In this document: positions 55,484 to 64,000 of the stretch, one piece after another
Layout: the number at the start of each line of letters is the position of its first letter
Position numbering within the stretch: the first letter of the stretch is position 1
Assembly: GCF_018555685.1 (NCBI RefSeq)
Contig: NZ_JAFLWW010000013.1
Span: forward strand, 62,001 to 126,000
Source: Aminobacter anthyllidis
GTDB lineage: Bacteria > Pseudomonadota > Alphaproteobacteria > Rhizobiales > Rhizobiaceae
Length of the DNA stretch: 64,000 nt
Reading direction: 5' to 3'
Made by a program: the position numbers and the translations under genes
The notes under the pieces: generated by a model
Told to the model about the DNA's origin: nothing
The model's input: the letters and a program-made list of their open reading frames with translations, nothing else
Databases searched by the model: none

Positions 55484-55638
55484 GTCGACCCAACCCCCGA
55501 ATGTTTGCTAATAAGCAGCGTCCGTCGGAGGAACGGGACGATGGCCTGGCCGTTTCTGCCTGTTTGGCGATGAAGGCCGACCAATGACGTGAGAGGACGG
55601 ACGCTTGCCGTCCGCGTCGCTCATTCGGGAGGAATGGC

Positions 55639-57090
55639 ATGTATCTCGGGCTCGATCTCGGCACGTCAGGCGTCAAGGCGCTGTTGATGGATGCCGACCA
55701 GAAGATCATTGGTTCCGGCCATGGTTCACTCGATGTCTCCAGGCCGCATCACGGCTGGTCCGAGCAGGACCCGGCCGACTGGATCCGCGCCACGGAAGAG
55801 GCGATCGCCGAGCTCAAGGCGGCACATCCCCGCGAAATCGCCGCCGTGCGCGGCATCGGCCTGTCCGGCCAGATGCATGGCGCGACGCTGCTCGACACAG
55901 CGGGAAAGGTGCTGCGCCCCTGCATCCTGTGGAACGATACGCGCAGCTTTGCCGAGGCTGCCAGCCTCGACGCCGACCCGCGCTTCCGCAAGATCACAGG
56001 CAACATCGTCTTCCCCGGCTTCACCGCGCCCAAGCTCGCCTGGGTGAAGGCCAACGAGCCCCAGGTTTTCGCCAAGGTGGCGAAGGTGCTGTTGCCCAAG
56101 GACTATCTCCGGCTGTGGCTGGCAGGCGAATACATTTCCGAAATGTCTGATTCCGCCGGCACAGCGTGGCTCGACGTCGCGGCCCGGCGCTGGTCGCCTG
56201 AGCTTCTGGCCGCCACCGGTCTTGGCACCGAACATATGCCGTCGCTGGTCGAAGGCACCGATCGTGCCGGGACGCTACGCGGCGAACTGGCGTCGAAATG
56301 GGGCATGGGGCAGGGCGTGGTGATCTCAGGCGGCGCCGGCGACAACGCCGCTTCCGCCTGCGGCATGGGCACGGTCAAGCCGGGCGCGGCCTTCGTGTCG
56401 CTCGGCACGTCGGGCGTGCTGTTTGCCGCCAATGGCGCCTATTTGCCGAATCCGGAAAGTGCCGTGCACACGTTCTGTCATGCGCTGCCCAACGCCTGGC
56501 ACCAGATGGGCGTCATCCTGTCGGCGACGGATTCGCTCAACTGGCTGAGCAACATCACCGGCAAGGACGCGGCCGAACTGACCGGCGAACTGGGCGATGC
56601 ATTGCGTGCGCCCTCGGGCGTGACATTCCTGCCCTATCTCTCGGGCGAGCGCACGCCGCACAACGATGCCGCAATCCGCGGCTCCTTCACCGGTCTCGCC
56701 CATGAGATCGACCGGGCCGGGCTTACCCAGGCCGTGCTCGAGGGCGTGGCCTTTGCCTTCCGTGACAGCCTCGAGGCGTTGGCCAAGGCCGGCACGACGC
56801 TGACTAGGGTAACGGCCATCGGCGGCGGCTCGCGCTCGCGCTACTGGCTGAAGTCGATCGCCACAGCACTCGGGCTGCCGGTCGACATTCCCGCCGACGG
56901 CGATTTCGGCGCGGCCTTCGGTGCCGCGCGCCTCGGCCTCATCGCAGCCGAGGGTGCCGATCCGCACCAGGTCTGCACGCCGCCCGACACGGCCGAAACC
57001 ATCGAACCGGTGGCAGCGCTGGCAGGCGCCTATGACGAGGCCTACCAGCGCTACCGCAAGCTTTATCCGGCGATCCGGGGGACGATGTGA
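55639..57090 (+). CDS. xylB: Xylulokinase
   Basis: This 483-aa FGGY kinase phosphorylates D-xylulose to D-xylulose 5-phosphate. YLGLDLGTSGVKALLMDADQ is the phosphate loop, GIGLSGQMHGATLLD and LWNDTR are the substrate side, and TAIGGGSRSRYWLKSIATAL is the ATP side. GGGAGGA lies at good spacing before the ATG. Xylose isomerase lies 520 bp downstream in the same direction, separated by an oppositely oriented small gene. Confidence 0.92.
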   Translation: MYLGLDLGTSGVKALLMDADQKIIGSGHGSLDVSRPHHGWSEQDPADWIRATEEAIAELKAAHPREIAAVRGIGLSGQMHGATLLDTAGKVLRPCILWNDTRSFAEAASLDADPRFRKITGNIVFPGFTAPKLAWVKANEPQVFAKVAKVLLPKDYLRLWLAGEYISEMSDSAGTAWLDVAARRWSPELLAATGLGTEHMPSLVEGTDRAGTLRGELASKWGMGQGVVISGGAGDNAASACGMGTVKPGAAFVSLGTSGVLFAANGAYLPNPESAVHTFCHALPNAWHQMGVILSATDSLNWLSNITGKDAAELTGELGDALRAPSGVTFLPYLSGERTPHNDAAIRGSFTGLAHEIDRAGLTQAVLEGVAFAFRDSLEALAKAGTTLTRVTAIGGGSRSRYWLKSIATALGLPVDIPADGDFGAAFGAARLGLIAAEGADPHQVCTPPDTAETIEPVAALAGAYDEAYQRYRKLYPAIRGTM

Positions 57091-57101
57091 ACGGCGATAG
57101 A

Positions 57102-57461
57102 TCAGCCCGGCACCTTGTCGAGGAAGCCGGTGATGAGGCCCAGGCGGCCGTCCTTGATCGTGGCGAAATCGGAGCCTTCGATCACGGCTTCCGCGCCATC
57201 GGGACCAAGGCCCCAGGAAAAACGGATGTTGTCGCCGAAGCCGTCGGCCTTGCCCTTGAGCTTGAAGCGGAAGCCGGGGAACTGGCCATGCACGCCGGCG
57301 ATCAGCGCGTCGATTCCGGCATGGCCGTCGCCCTGCATGATCGGGTCGCGATAGCTGACGCCGGTCGTGAAGACGGCCTCGACAAGCGCCTTGCGGGCGG
57401 CGGCATTGGTCTCGTTCCAGGCAGCGAAGTAGGCTTCGGCGATGGCGTTGTAGTCGGTCAT
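57102..57461 (-). CDS. SnoaL/NTF2-like protein
   Basis: This 119-aa protein of the NTF2-like cone fold (IAEAYFAAWNETNAAARKAL, then YRDPIMQGDGHAGIDALIAG) is typical of small binding or isomerase-like domains. ATG 57461 follows GGAGAG. It is inserted between xylB and xylA on the opposite strand, with 11 bp to the xylB stop. A role in xylose metabolism is not implied by the sequence. Confidence 0.75.
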   Translation of the reverse strand: MTDYNAIAEAYFAAWNETNAAARKALVEAVFTTGVSYRDPIMQGDGHAGIDALIAGVHGQFPGFRFKLKGKADGFGDNIRFSWGLGPDGAEAVIEGSDFATIKDGRLGLITGFLDKVPG

Positions 57462-57612
57462 TTCTGCTCTCCGTCTGACACGTCTTGGTTGACGCGACCC
57501 TTTTCGCAGCAGGCTCGACTGAAACCAATTACGCCTGAGGTAATCGAATACGGAAATTCGGCGACTGCCCCGAAACGGGCGGTCATGCGTACTCACTGAA
57601 AGGAGTTCTCCC

Positions 57613-58923
57613 ATGAGCACCGGCTATTTCGGCGACATCAAGCCTGTCCGCTATGAAGGCCCCGACAGCACCAATCCGCTGGCCTATCGCCACTACAATG
57701 CCGACGAGGTGGTGCTGGGCAAGCGGCTGGAAGACCATCTGCGCTTTGCCGTCGCCTACTGGCACACATTTGCCTGGCCGGGCGGCGATCCGTTCGGCGG
57801 CCAGACCTTCGAGCGGCCCTGGTTTGGCGAGACGATGGAGAACGCCAAGCTGAAGGCCGACGTCGCCTTCGAGTTGTTCTCGTTGCTGGGCGTTCCCTAT
57901 TACTGCTTCCACGACGCCGACGTGCGGCCCGAGGGCGCCACCTTCGCCGAGAGCGCCAAGCGCCTCGACGAGATCGCCGACTATTTCGAAGGCAAGATGG
58001 CCAAGACCGGCGTCAAGCTGTTGTGGGGCACGGCGAACCTGTTTTCCAACCGCCGCTTCATGGCGGGTGCCGCGACCAACCCCGATCCCGATGTCTTTGC
58101 CTATGCCGCGGCGACGGTGAAGCATTGCATGGACGTCACCAAGCGGCTCAAGGGCGAGAACTATGTGCTGTGGGGCGGGCGCGAGGGCTATGAGACGCTG
58201 CTCAACACCGACATGGGCCGCGAGCTCGACCAGCTCGGCCGCTTCCTCAACCTCGTCGTCGACTACAAGCACAGAAGCGGCTTCACCGGCACGATCCTGA
58301 TCGAGCCGAAGCCACAGGAGCCGACCAAGCACCAGTACGATTACGACGTCGCCACCGTTTATGGCTTCCTCAAGAAGTACGGGCTGGAGAACGAGGTGAA
58401 GGTCAATATCGAGCAGGGCCATGCGATCCTCGCCGGCCATTCCTTCGAACACGAGCTGGCGACCGCCAATGCGCTCGGCATCTTCGGCTCCATCGACATG
58501 AACCGCAACGACTACCAGTCGGGCTGGGACACCGACCAGTTCCCCAACAACGTGCCCGAGATGGCGCTGGCTTATTACCAGGTGCTAGCGGGCGGCGGCT
58601 TCAAATCAGGCGGCACCAATTTCGACGCCAAGCTGCGCCGCCAGTCGCTCGATCCCGAGGATTTGCTGGTCGCCCATGTCGGCGGCATGGACGCCTGCGC
58701 GCGCGGCCTCAAGGCCGCGGCGAAGATGATCGAGGACAAGGCGCTGTCGGCTCCGCTCGACGCCCGCTACGCCGGTTGGAATTCTGCCGAAGCCAAGGCG
58801 ATGCTGGCTGGCGAGCGCAGCCTCGAACAGATCGCCGCGCGCGTCGTTGCTGATGGCATCGAGCCGCAGCCCAAGTCGGGCCGGCAGGAGTATCTGGAGA
58901 ACGTCGTCAACCGCTACGTCTGA
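57613..58923 (+). CDS. xylA: Xylose isomerase
   Basis: This 436-aa enzyme converts D-xylose to D-xylulose. The catalytic His is in [13 protein letters not shown], metal ligands in [17 protein letters not shown] (Glu) and [16 protein letters not shown] (Asp), and conserved Lys and Trp lie along the barrel. Length and motifs match class II xylose isomerases. AAAGGAG precedes ATG 57613, and a terminator follows. Confidence 0.94.
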   Translation: MSTGYFGDIKPVRYEGPDSTNPLAYRHYNADEVVLGKRLEDHLRFAVAYWHTFAWPGGDPFGGQTFERPWFGETMENAKLKADVAFELFSLLGVPYYCFHDADVRPEGATFAESAKRLDEIADYFEGKMAKTGVKLLWGTANLFSNRRFMAGAATNPDPDVFAYAAATVKHCMDVTKRLKGENYVLWGGREGYETLLNTDMGRELDQLGRFLNLVVDYKHRSGFTGTILIEPKPQEPTKHQYDYDVATVYGFLKKYGLENEVKVNIEQGHAILAGHSFEHELATANALGIFGSIDMNRNDYQSGWDTDQFPNNVPEMALAYYQVLAGGGFKSGGTNFDAKLRRQSLDPEDLLVAHVGGMDACARGLKAAAKMIEDKALSAPLDARYAGWNSAEAKAMLAGERSLEQIAARVVADGIEPQPKSGRQEYLENVVNRYV

Positions 58924-58944
58924 CGGGCTCGCAGGCGATCACAG

Positions 58945-58979
58945 ATGGCGCTGGCCCCTCGGGCTGGCGCCATTTTTTG
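58945..58979 (+). terminator. Terminator after xylA
   Basis: The arms ATGGCGCTGGCCC and GGGCTGGCGCCAT pair with two imperfect positions and a short loop, and a run of six T follows at 58973-58978. Confidence 0.75.
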
Positions 58980-59047
58980 TCCGCGCTGTCCGATGCCCAA
59001 ACGCAGGGCTGCTGCTAGACGAGCGCCTTAAGAGCAGGAGCGACAGC

Positions 59048-59533
59048 ATGGACAAGCGCAACACCTTGGTGCGGCCGGCAAAGACAGAGGACTTCGCCGA
59101 GGTGAAGCAGGTGCTGGCCGATACGTTCGAGAGCACCTGGCGGCCGGAGATCACCGAGGCGGCTGCCGATCGCTATCTCTCGTCCGATGTCGGCGGTCGT
59201 TATGTCGATGAAAATGGTCTCGCCTTCTGGGTGGCCGAGGTCGACGGCCAGCTCGCTGGCATGGTCCACTGGAGCGGCGACTTCATCGAAGCACTGCACG
59301 TCGCCGGCAGGTTCCAGCGCCTCGGTCTCGGCAGGCTGCTTCTGGCGCGGGCAGAGCAGGAGATCGGCCAGGCCGGTTTTCCAAAGGTGCGGCTCGAAAC
59401 CGATACCTTCAACCAGCAGAGCCAGGGCTTCTATCGCGCCATGGGTTATGTCGAGACGGCGCGTTATCCCGACGAGGAGTGGGACAGCGGGCTGACCACG
59501 GTGCTGTTCGAAAAGCCGCTCAAAGCCGGCTAG
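59048..59533 (+). CDS. GNAT-family N-acetyltransferase
   Basis: This 161-aa protein has the acetyl-CoA-binding segment VAGRFQRLGLGRLLLARAEQ and FYRAMGYVETAR at the C-terminal strand. ATG 59048 follows AGGAG. The acceptor is unknown, and it lies alone after the xyl genes. Confidence 0.82.
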   Translation: MDKRNTLVRPAKTEDFAEVKQVLADTFESTWRPEITEAAADRYLSSDVGGRYVDENGLAFWVAEVDGQLAGMVHWSGDFIEALHVAGRFQRLGLGRLLLARAEQEIGQAGFPKVRLETDTFNQQSQGFYRAMGYVETARYPDEEWDSGLTTVLFEKPLKAG

Positions 59534-59633
59534 GAATCGGTCTGGTTGAGGCCTGTGCCGGCGCACACGCCTGCCCCCGAATTGCCTCTTTCTTGCCCTC
59601 AAGACGCCCGTCGAATCAGGGACTTAGCGCCCC

Positions 59634-59867
59634 ATGAGACGGGAACAAGAGACTTTCACCGGCAATACCCACGATCCGGCAATCGAAGCGCTGCTCGGCA
59701 GCGCTGGCGATGTGTCGTTCGTCGACAGGCTGATGGCGCTGCCGCCTCCGTCGCTGGAGCCGGAGCTTTCTGACGAGTGGACGCGGGCGGTGACGATGCG
59801 GCTTGAGGCCGTGCTTGCCCGAAACATGCGGACGCATATCGATACCGACGGCCGCGCCGCGGCCTGA
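59634..59867 (+). CDS. Small conserved-looking hypothetical protein
   Basis: This 77-aa acidic N-terminal/helical protein (DPAIEALLGSAGDVSFVDRL, MALPPPSLEPELSDEW) has no known domain. Codon use fits the neighbours. No clear ribosome site is seen, and the start may differ. Confidence 0.4.
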   Translation: MRREQETFTGNTHDPAIEALLGSAGDVSFVDRLMALPPPSLEPELSDEWTRAVTMRLEAVLARNMRTHIDTDGRAAA

Positions 59868-59917
59868 TCCCGACAGCGTGGTTTGACGAACCAAGGGCGG
59901 TCGGCCATCCTTCTTGC

Positions 59918-60688
59918 ATGATACGCGCGGTGCTGCTCGATCTCTCGGGCGTCGTCTATGACGGCGACACGCCGATACCAGGCGCGGTGGCAGCCATCGG
60001 GCGGCTCCGTGCCGAGGGCCTGCCAATCCGTTTCGTCTCCAACACGACGCGTTCGCCGCACCGGGCGATCGTTGCGCAACTTGCCAGCCTTGGCGTTGCC
60101 GTCGGCGACGAAGAATTGTTCACGCCGGCGCGCGCGGCTGTCGAGTGGCTCGCCCGTGAAGGTTGCGCGCCGCAGCTGCTGGTCCATCCAGACCTCGTGC
60201 CCGAATTCGCCGGCAAGATGTTCGGCGACCGAAGGGCCGTGGTGGTCGGCGATGCCGCCGACGCCTTCACCTATGCCGCGATGAACGTCGCCTTCCGCCA
60301 GCTCATCGACGGTGCCGAGTTTGTCGCGCTTGCGGTCAACCGCACCTTCAAGGACGCCGATGGCGGGCTTAGCCTCGATGCCGGCGCTTTCGTCGCGGCG
60401 CTCGAATTCGCCGCCGGCAAGCAGGCGACGGTGCTGGGCAAGCCGTCGCGCGACTTCTTCCACGCGGCGCTTGCCGGGCTGGACTGCATGCTGGGGCAAG
60501 CGGTGATGGTCGGCGACGACGCCGAAAGCGATGTTGCCGGTGCCCTGAGGGCGGGCATCGGCTCGGCCCTTCTGGTGCGAACCGGCAAGTATCGCGCCGG
60601 CGACGAGAGCCGCCATGCGCCACATCCGACTGCGGTGGTGGATGATCTGCCCGGTGCGGTGGATTGGATCCTTCGCAAGCGTGGCTAG
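59918..60688 (+). CDS. HAD-superfamily subfamily IIA phosphatase (LHPP/NagD-like)
   Basis: This 256-aa hydrolase has motif I LDLSGVVYDGD, where the second Asp of the usual DxD is replaced by Ser as in the LHPP branch. It also has motif II FVSNTTRSP, the Lys of motif III in VLGKPSRDFF and motif IV VMVGDDAESDVAGAL. A phosphatase for a small phosphate ester or phospho-amino acid is likely. Confidence 0.82.
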   Translation: MIRAVLLDLSGVVYDGDTPIPGAVAAIGRLRAEGLPIRFVSNTTRSPHRAIVAQLASLGVAVGDEELFTPARAAVEWLAREGCAPQLLVHPDLVPEFAGKMFGDRRAVVVGDAADAFTYAAMNVAFRQLIDGAEFVALAVNRTFKDADGGLSLDAGAFVAALEFAAGKQATVLGKPSRDFFHAALAGLDCMLGQAVMVGDDAESDVAGALRAGIGSALLVRTGKYRAGDESRHAPHPTAVVDDLPGAVDWILRKRG

Positions 60689-60732
60689 CCGCCGTGGCCT
60701 GCATCCTACTTCTCGCAGGTGCGTACGAGGTT

Positions 60733-60866
60733 ACCCCCACCCCTAACCCCTCCCCACAAGGGGAGGGGATTCTCAAGCTGCTTAGTCCAGGCAAGATGTT
60801 CTCACCATTTGATGGCGCGACGCAAAGCCTCCCTCCCCCTTGTGGGGAGGGATTGAGGGTGGGGGT
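60733..60866. repeat. Palindromic intergenic repeat
   Basis: The ends ACCCCCACCC (60733-60742) and GGGTGGGGGT (60857-60866) are inverted copies. Inner dyads CCCCTCCCC...GGGGAGGGG and CCTCCCCCTTGTGGGGAGG are also present. It is of the same class as the element at 50377 but a different sequence. It lies between convergent genes. Confidence 0.72.
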
Positions 60867-60900
60867 CTGAAGCCGCGAGACCGAGCCTTTAGGGTGCCGT

Positions 60901-61881
60901 TCACCCCCGCCGCATCCTCACCGGGGCCGTTCCGAACGCATTCGAGAAACTGCGGGAAAATGCGGCGGCGGAGGAAAAGCCGGTCCGCTCGGCGACTTCG
61001 GCCATGCTGACACGCGTGTCGACCACCAGCCTTCGCGCCGCATTCAATCTCAGCCTGAGATAGTAGGCGCCGGGCGTCTCGCCGATCGAGGCGCGGAAGA
61101 TGCTTTCGAGCGTGCGGGCAGTCACGCCGGCACGTTTGGCAATCGCTGCAATCGTCAGCGGCTGGTCGACATGCGCTTCCATCAGCCGGATCGCCTGGGC
61201 GAGACGTGGGTCGTAGCCGTCGAGCCGGCCGAGGGAGACCAGCGGTTGCGCGTCGGTGGCGGCACGCGATTGGTCGTAGATGAAGACGCTGGCGACATCG
61301 AGCGCGGTGGCCATGCCGAGGCGCGAGCGCACCAGATGCAGCATCAGATCGAAGGTTGGTGCCGCACCGCCCGAGGTGAACACCGGCCCGTCGATGATGT
61401 AGCGGTCGGGGCGGACCTCGACATCGGGGAATGCCGAGGCGAAATCCTCCATGTCCTCCCAGTGTGTGGTTGCGGCGCGGCCTTCCAAAAGCCCGGCGCG
61501 GGCGACGAGCCAGGTGCCGGCCTCGATGCCGCCGGCCGCACGCGCCTGGCGGGCGCAGCGCCTGATGCCGGCCAGCAGCTTCGACGTGGTGTAACCTTGC
61601 GTTCCAAAGCCGGCGATGACCATCAGCACGTCGCAGGCCTCGTCGGGGTCGAAGGCGCTCGAGACCGCCACCGGCAGGCCGCAGGTGGTGATCGCCGGTT
61701 CGCCGGTGGCGGAAACCAGCCGGAAGTCGAAATGCGTCTCGCCGGCGATGCGGTTGGCGGCGCGCAGCGGGTCGACGGCCGACGCCACGCACATGATGGA
61801 CGCGCCGGAGAACACCAGCATCGTCACCTTGAGCGGCGAGCGCTCCTCGCGAAAGATTGTCGGCTTTTCGCTTTTTGCCAT
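60901..61881 (-). CDS. cdhR: GlxA/AraC-family regulator of carnitine catabolism (CdhR-like)
   Basis: This 326-aa regulator has an N-terminal DJ-1/PfpI-like domain (VLMVIAGFGTQGYTTSKLLA, residues about 85-180) and a C-terminal AraC HTH pair (LTIAAIAKRAGVTARTLESI, VSMAEVAERTGFSSAAAFSR). GlxA-type proteins including CdhR and GbdR sense amines such as carnitine and betaine. It diverges over 76 bp from the dehydrocarnitine cleavage gene, as in the Pseudomonas cdh locus. Confidence 0.82.
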   Translation of the reverse strand: MAKSEKPTIFREERSPLKVTMLVFSGASIMCVASAVDPLRAANRIAGETHFDFRLVSATGEPAITTCGLPVAVSSAFDPDEACDVLMVIAGFGTQGYTTSKLLAGIRRCARQARAAGGIEAGTWLVARAGLLEGRAATTHWEDMEDFASAFPDVEVRPDRYIIDGPVFTSGGAAPTFDLMLHLVRSRLGMATALDVASVFIYDQSRAATDAQPLVSLGRLDGYDPRLAQAIRLMEAHVDQPLTIAAIAKRAGVTARTLESIFRASIGETPGAYYLRLRLNAARRLVVDTRVSMAEVAERTGFSSAAAFSRSFSNAFGTAPVRMRRG

Positions 61882-61957
61882 TTGCCTTTCGTAAAACGCA
61901 AAACAAGTCGACGCAAGCGGCGCGATGATCCGTCAAGTTTCGTAAGGGAGGAATGCG
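61882..61957. promoter_or_regulatory. Divergent promoter region of the carnitine locus
   Basis: Two direct copies of TTTCGTAA are at 61887-61894 and 61938-61945, 51 bp apart; the second abuts the GGGAGGA ribosome site of the cleavage gene. They may be part of a CdhR site, but with two copies of eight bases this could be chance. Confidence 0.3.
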
Positions 61958-62875
61958 ATGCCGCTCGAGATGAACCGCGAGGTTTTCATTACCTGTGCCG
62001 TGACCGGGTCCGGCGGCACGCAGGATCGTAGCCATCTGGTGCCGCGCTCGCCCAAGCAGATCGCCGATTCGGCCATCGAGGCGGCCAAGGCGGGAGCTGC
62101 GATCGTCCACTGCCACGTCCGTGACCCCGATACCGGCAAGCCGCGCCGCGACATCCATCTCTACCGCGAGGTGACCGAGCGCATCCGTGAAGCAAACGTC
62201 GACGTGGTGCTGAACCTGACCGCCGGCATGGGCGGAGACATGGTGTTCGGCGGCGTCGAGACCCCGCTGCCGCTGAAGGAGGCCGGCACCGACATGGGCG
62301 GCGCCACCAACCGCGTCGAGCATGTGCGCCAGTGCCTGCCGGAGATCTGCACGCTCGACTGCGGCACGATGAATTTCGCCGAAGCCGACTACGTCATGAC
62401 CAACACGCCGGGCATGCTGCGCGCCATGGGCGGCATGATGACCGCGATGGGCGTCAAGCCCGAGATCGAGGCCTTCGACACCGGCCACCTATGGTTCGCC
62501 AAGCAGCTGGTGGAGGAGGGCGTGCTTGCGCCCGACGCGCTGGTGCAGCTGTGCATGGGCGTGCCGTGGGGTGCACCCGACGACCTCAACACCTTCATGG
62601 CGATGGTCAACAACGTACCGAAGAGCTGGACCTTCTCGGCCTTTTCGCTCGGCCGCAACCAGATGGCCTATGCGGCGGCCGCTGTGCTGGCCGGCGGCAA
62701 TGTGCGCGTCGGCCTCGAGGACAATCTCTGGCTCGACAAGGGCGTGCTCGCCACCAACGCGCAGCTGGTCGAAAAGGCGGTGACAGTCATCGAGACGCTC
62801 GGCGCGCGGGTGATCGGGCCGGAAGAGGTGCGCAAGAAGCTCAACCTTGTCAAGCGCGCGCCGCTGGCGGCTTGA
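61958..62875 (+). CDS. cdhC: 3-dehydrocarnitine cleavage enzyme (BKACE family)
   Basis: This 305-aa TIM-barrel enzyme of the beta-keto acid cleavage (Kce/DUF849) family has VFITCAVTGSG, the metal His pair in AAIVHCHVRDPDTG, NLTAGMGGDM, and the catalytic region MGVPWGAPDDLNTFMAMVNN. It condenses a beta-keto acid with acetyl-CoA; with carnitine dehydrogenase next to it the substrate is probably 3-dehydrocarnitine, giving betainyl-CoA and acetoacetate. ATG 61958 follows GGGAGGA. Confidence 0.85.
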   Translation: MPLEMNREVFITCAVTGSGGTQDRSHLVPRSPKQIADSAIEAAKAGAAIVHCHVRDPDTGKPRRDIHLYREVTERIREANVDVVLNLTAGMGGDMVFGGVETPLPLKEAGTDMGGATNRVEHVRQCLPEICTLDCGTMNFAEADYVMTNTPGMLRAMGGMMTAMGVKPEIEAFDTGHLWFAKQLVEEGVLAPDALVQLCMGVPWGAPDDLNTFMAMVNNVPKSWTFSAFSLGRNQMAYAAAAVLAGGNVRVGLEDNLWLDKGVLATNAQLVEKAVTVIETLGARVIGPEEVRKKLNLVKRAPLAA

Positions 62876-62912
62876 TCGCTGCAAGTTCAAATCTGCCGGG
62901 AGGGGTATTTTC

Positions 62913-63992
62913 GTGAGCACAATTTCCAAAGCAGCCGCCATCGGCGGCGGGGTCATCGGCGCCGGCTGGGTGGCGCGGCTACTGCTCAACGGCATCGACG
63001 TGTCGATCTTCGATCCCGATCCGGAGGCTTCCCGCAAGGTCGGCGAAGTGATGAAGGGCGCGCGCCGCGCCTACAAGCAGATGCTGCCCGGCGGCCTGCC
63101 CAAGGAAGGCACGCTGACCTTCGCCAAGACCATCGCGGAAGCCGTGGCGGACGCCGACTTCATCCAGGAAAGCGTGCCTGAACGGCTCGACCTCAAGCAC
63201 AAGGTGCTGGCCGAGATCGATCTACATGCGCCTGCCAATGCGATCATCGGCTCGTCCACCTCGGGCATCAAGCCGTCTGACATGCAGGTGGCGATGAAGA
63301 AGCACCCTGAAAGACTGGTGGTCGGGCATCCGTTCAACCCAGTCTATCTCCTGCCCATCGTCGAGATCGTTGGCGGCGCCCAGACGTTCCCTGAAGCGAT
63401 CGAAGTCGCCAAGGAGATCTATTCCTCGATCGGCATGAAGCCGGTCGTCATCCGCAAGGAGATCGAAGCCTTCGTCGGCGACCGCCTGCTGGAGGCGGCA
63501 TGGCGCGAGGCGCTGTGGCTGATCAAGGACGGCATCTGCTCGGTCGAGGAACTCGACGACATCATGCGCTACGGCTTTGGCCTGCGCTGGGCCCAGATGG
63601 GCATGTTCCAGGTCTATCGGGTCGCTGGCGGCGAGGCGGGCATGCGCCACTTCATGGCCCAGTTCGGGCCGTGCCTGAAATGGCCGTGGACCAAGCTGAT
63701 GGACGTGCCGGAGTTCAACGACGAGCTTGTCGACCTGATCGCCACCCAGTCGGACGAGCAGTCCGACAAGTGGTCGATCCGCGAGCTGGAAAAGATCCGC
63801 GACGACAATCTCGTCGCGATCATGGATGCGCTGTCGAAGCAGAACAAGGGCAAGGGCTGGGGCGCCGGCGCGCTCTACAAGGACTACACGAAACAACTCG
63901 CCGCCCAAGCCAAGCCCAAGGTCTCCAAGGCCGCCGAAAAGGCCAAGGCAAGCAAGCCGGTGAAGAAGGCTGCGGCCAAGAAGAAGGGCTGA
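62913..63992 (+). CDS. cdhA: L-carnitine 3-dehydrogenase
   Basis: This 359-aa NAD-dependent enzyme of the 3-hydroxyacyl-CoA dehydrogenase fold oxidises L-carnitine to 3-dehydrocarnitine. KAAAIGGGVIGAGWVARLLL is the NAD site, GHPFNPVYLLPIVEIVGG and RLLEAAWREALWL are family blocks, and FGLRWAQMGMFQVYRVAGG is typical of carnitine dehydrogenases. GTG 62913 follows GGGAGGGG. The last about 40 residues form a Lys/Ala-rich tail (KVSKAAEKAKASKPVKKAAA) not needed for the fold. A next gene seems to start at ATG 63997, probably the thioesterase usual in this locus. Confidence 0.87.
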   Translation: MSTISKAAAIGGGVIGAGWVARLLLNGIDVSIFDPDPEASRKVGEVMKGARRAYKQMLPGGLPKEGTLTFAKTIAEAVADADFIQESVPERLDLKHKVLAEIDLHAPANAIIGSSTSGIKPSDMQVAMKKHPERLVVGHPFNPVYLLPIVEIVGGAQTFPEAIEVAKEIYSSIGMKPVVIRKEIEAFVGDRLLEAAWREALWLIKDGICSVEELDDIMRYGFGLRWAQMGMFQVYRVAGGEAGMRHFMAQFGPCLKWPWTKLMDVPEFNDELVDLIATQSDEQSDKWSIRELEKIRDDNLVAIMDALSKQNKGKGWGAGALYKDYTKQLAAQAKPKVSKAAEKAKASKPVKKAAAKKKG

Positions 63993-64000
63993 GACGATGC

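Overview
The window is GC-rich DNA that reads as the chromosome or a large replicon of an alphaproteobacterium, most likely Hyphomicrobiales of the Mesorhizobium/Aminobacter (Phyllobacteriaceae) type. This rests on the gene content (many ABC uptake systems feeding short catabolic operons, quaternary-amine and polyol use) and on rhizobial-style intergenic palindromes. I see no tRNA, rRNA, CRISPR, phage or insertion-sequence gene.

Left end (1-10441): a trimethylamine N-oxide (TMAO) locus. It holds a TMAO/betaine-type ABC importer (tmoXVW, leftward), a TorR-type response regulator, a TorS-type hybrid kinase, a TorT-type periplasmic sensor and a 790-aa TMAO demethylase (Tdm). Two promoters, those of tmoX and tdm, carry the same array of three direct repeats at 21-22 bp spacing. 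This suggests that a TorTSR system, known from anaerobic TMAO respiration, here controls TMAO uptake and demethylation.

10974-22518: a nine-gene leftward polyol/sugar operon. It encodes an RbsABC-like importer, a SorC-type regulator, an aldo/keto reductase, a GlpD-like dehydrogenase, an LsrF/FbaB-like aldolase, an FGGY kinase and a GMC oxidoreductase. A clear promoter and a 14-bp palindrome stand at its head. 22589-28757: purine use, with a LysR regulator, two different adenine-deaminase-family proteins and an NCS2 purine permease. 29079-35657: an ABC importer of the NitT/TauT type, a GntR regulator, an atypical Ldh-family protein, a BAAT-like thioesterase/hydrolase and a DUF1684 protein, with no known substrate.

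36932-42698: a glycosyltransferase divergent from a tightly coupled operon of a PqqD-like protein, an HprK-like kinase, two GT2 glycosyltransferases and a nucleotidyltransferase-fold protein. This is the best candidate for an uncharacterised system. 42855-47344: a promoter and cobalamin riboswitch driving a FecBCD-type importer with a translationally coupled luciferase-like oxidoreductase.

47352-60688: mixed housekeeping and catabolic genes (TetA-like MFS, aldehyde dehydrogenase, metallo-hydrolase, PPi-type phosphofructokinase, L,D-transpeptidase, LysE exporter, TPR protein, xylB and xylA, GNAT, HAD phosphatase) with three palindromic intergenic repeats. Right end (60901-64000): an L-carnitine locus with a GlxA/CdhR-type regulator divergent from 3-dehydrocarnitine cleavage enzyme and carnitine dehydrogenase genes. 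Both ends of the window therefore deal with methylated amines.
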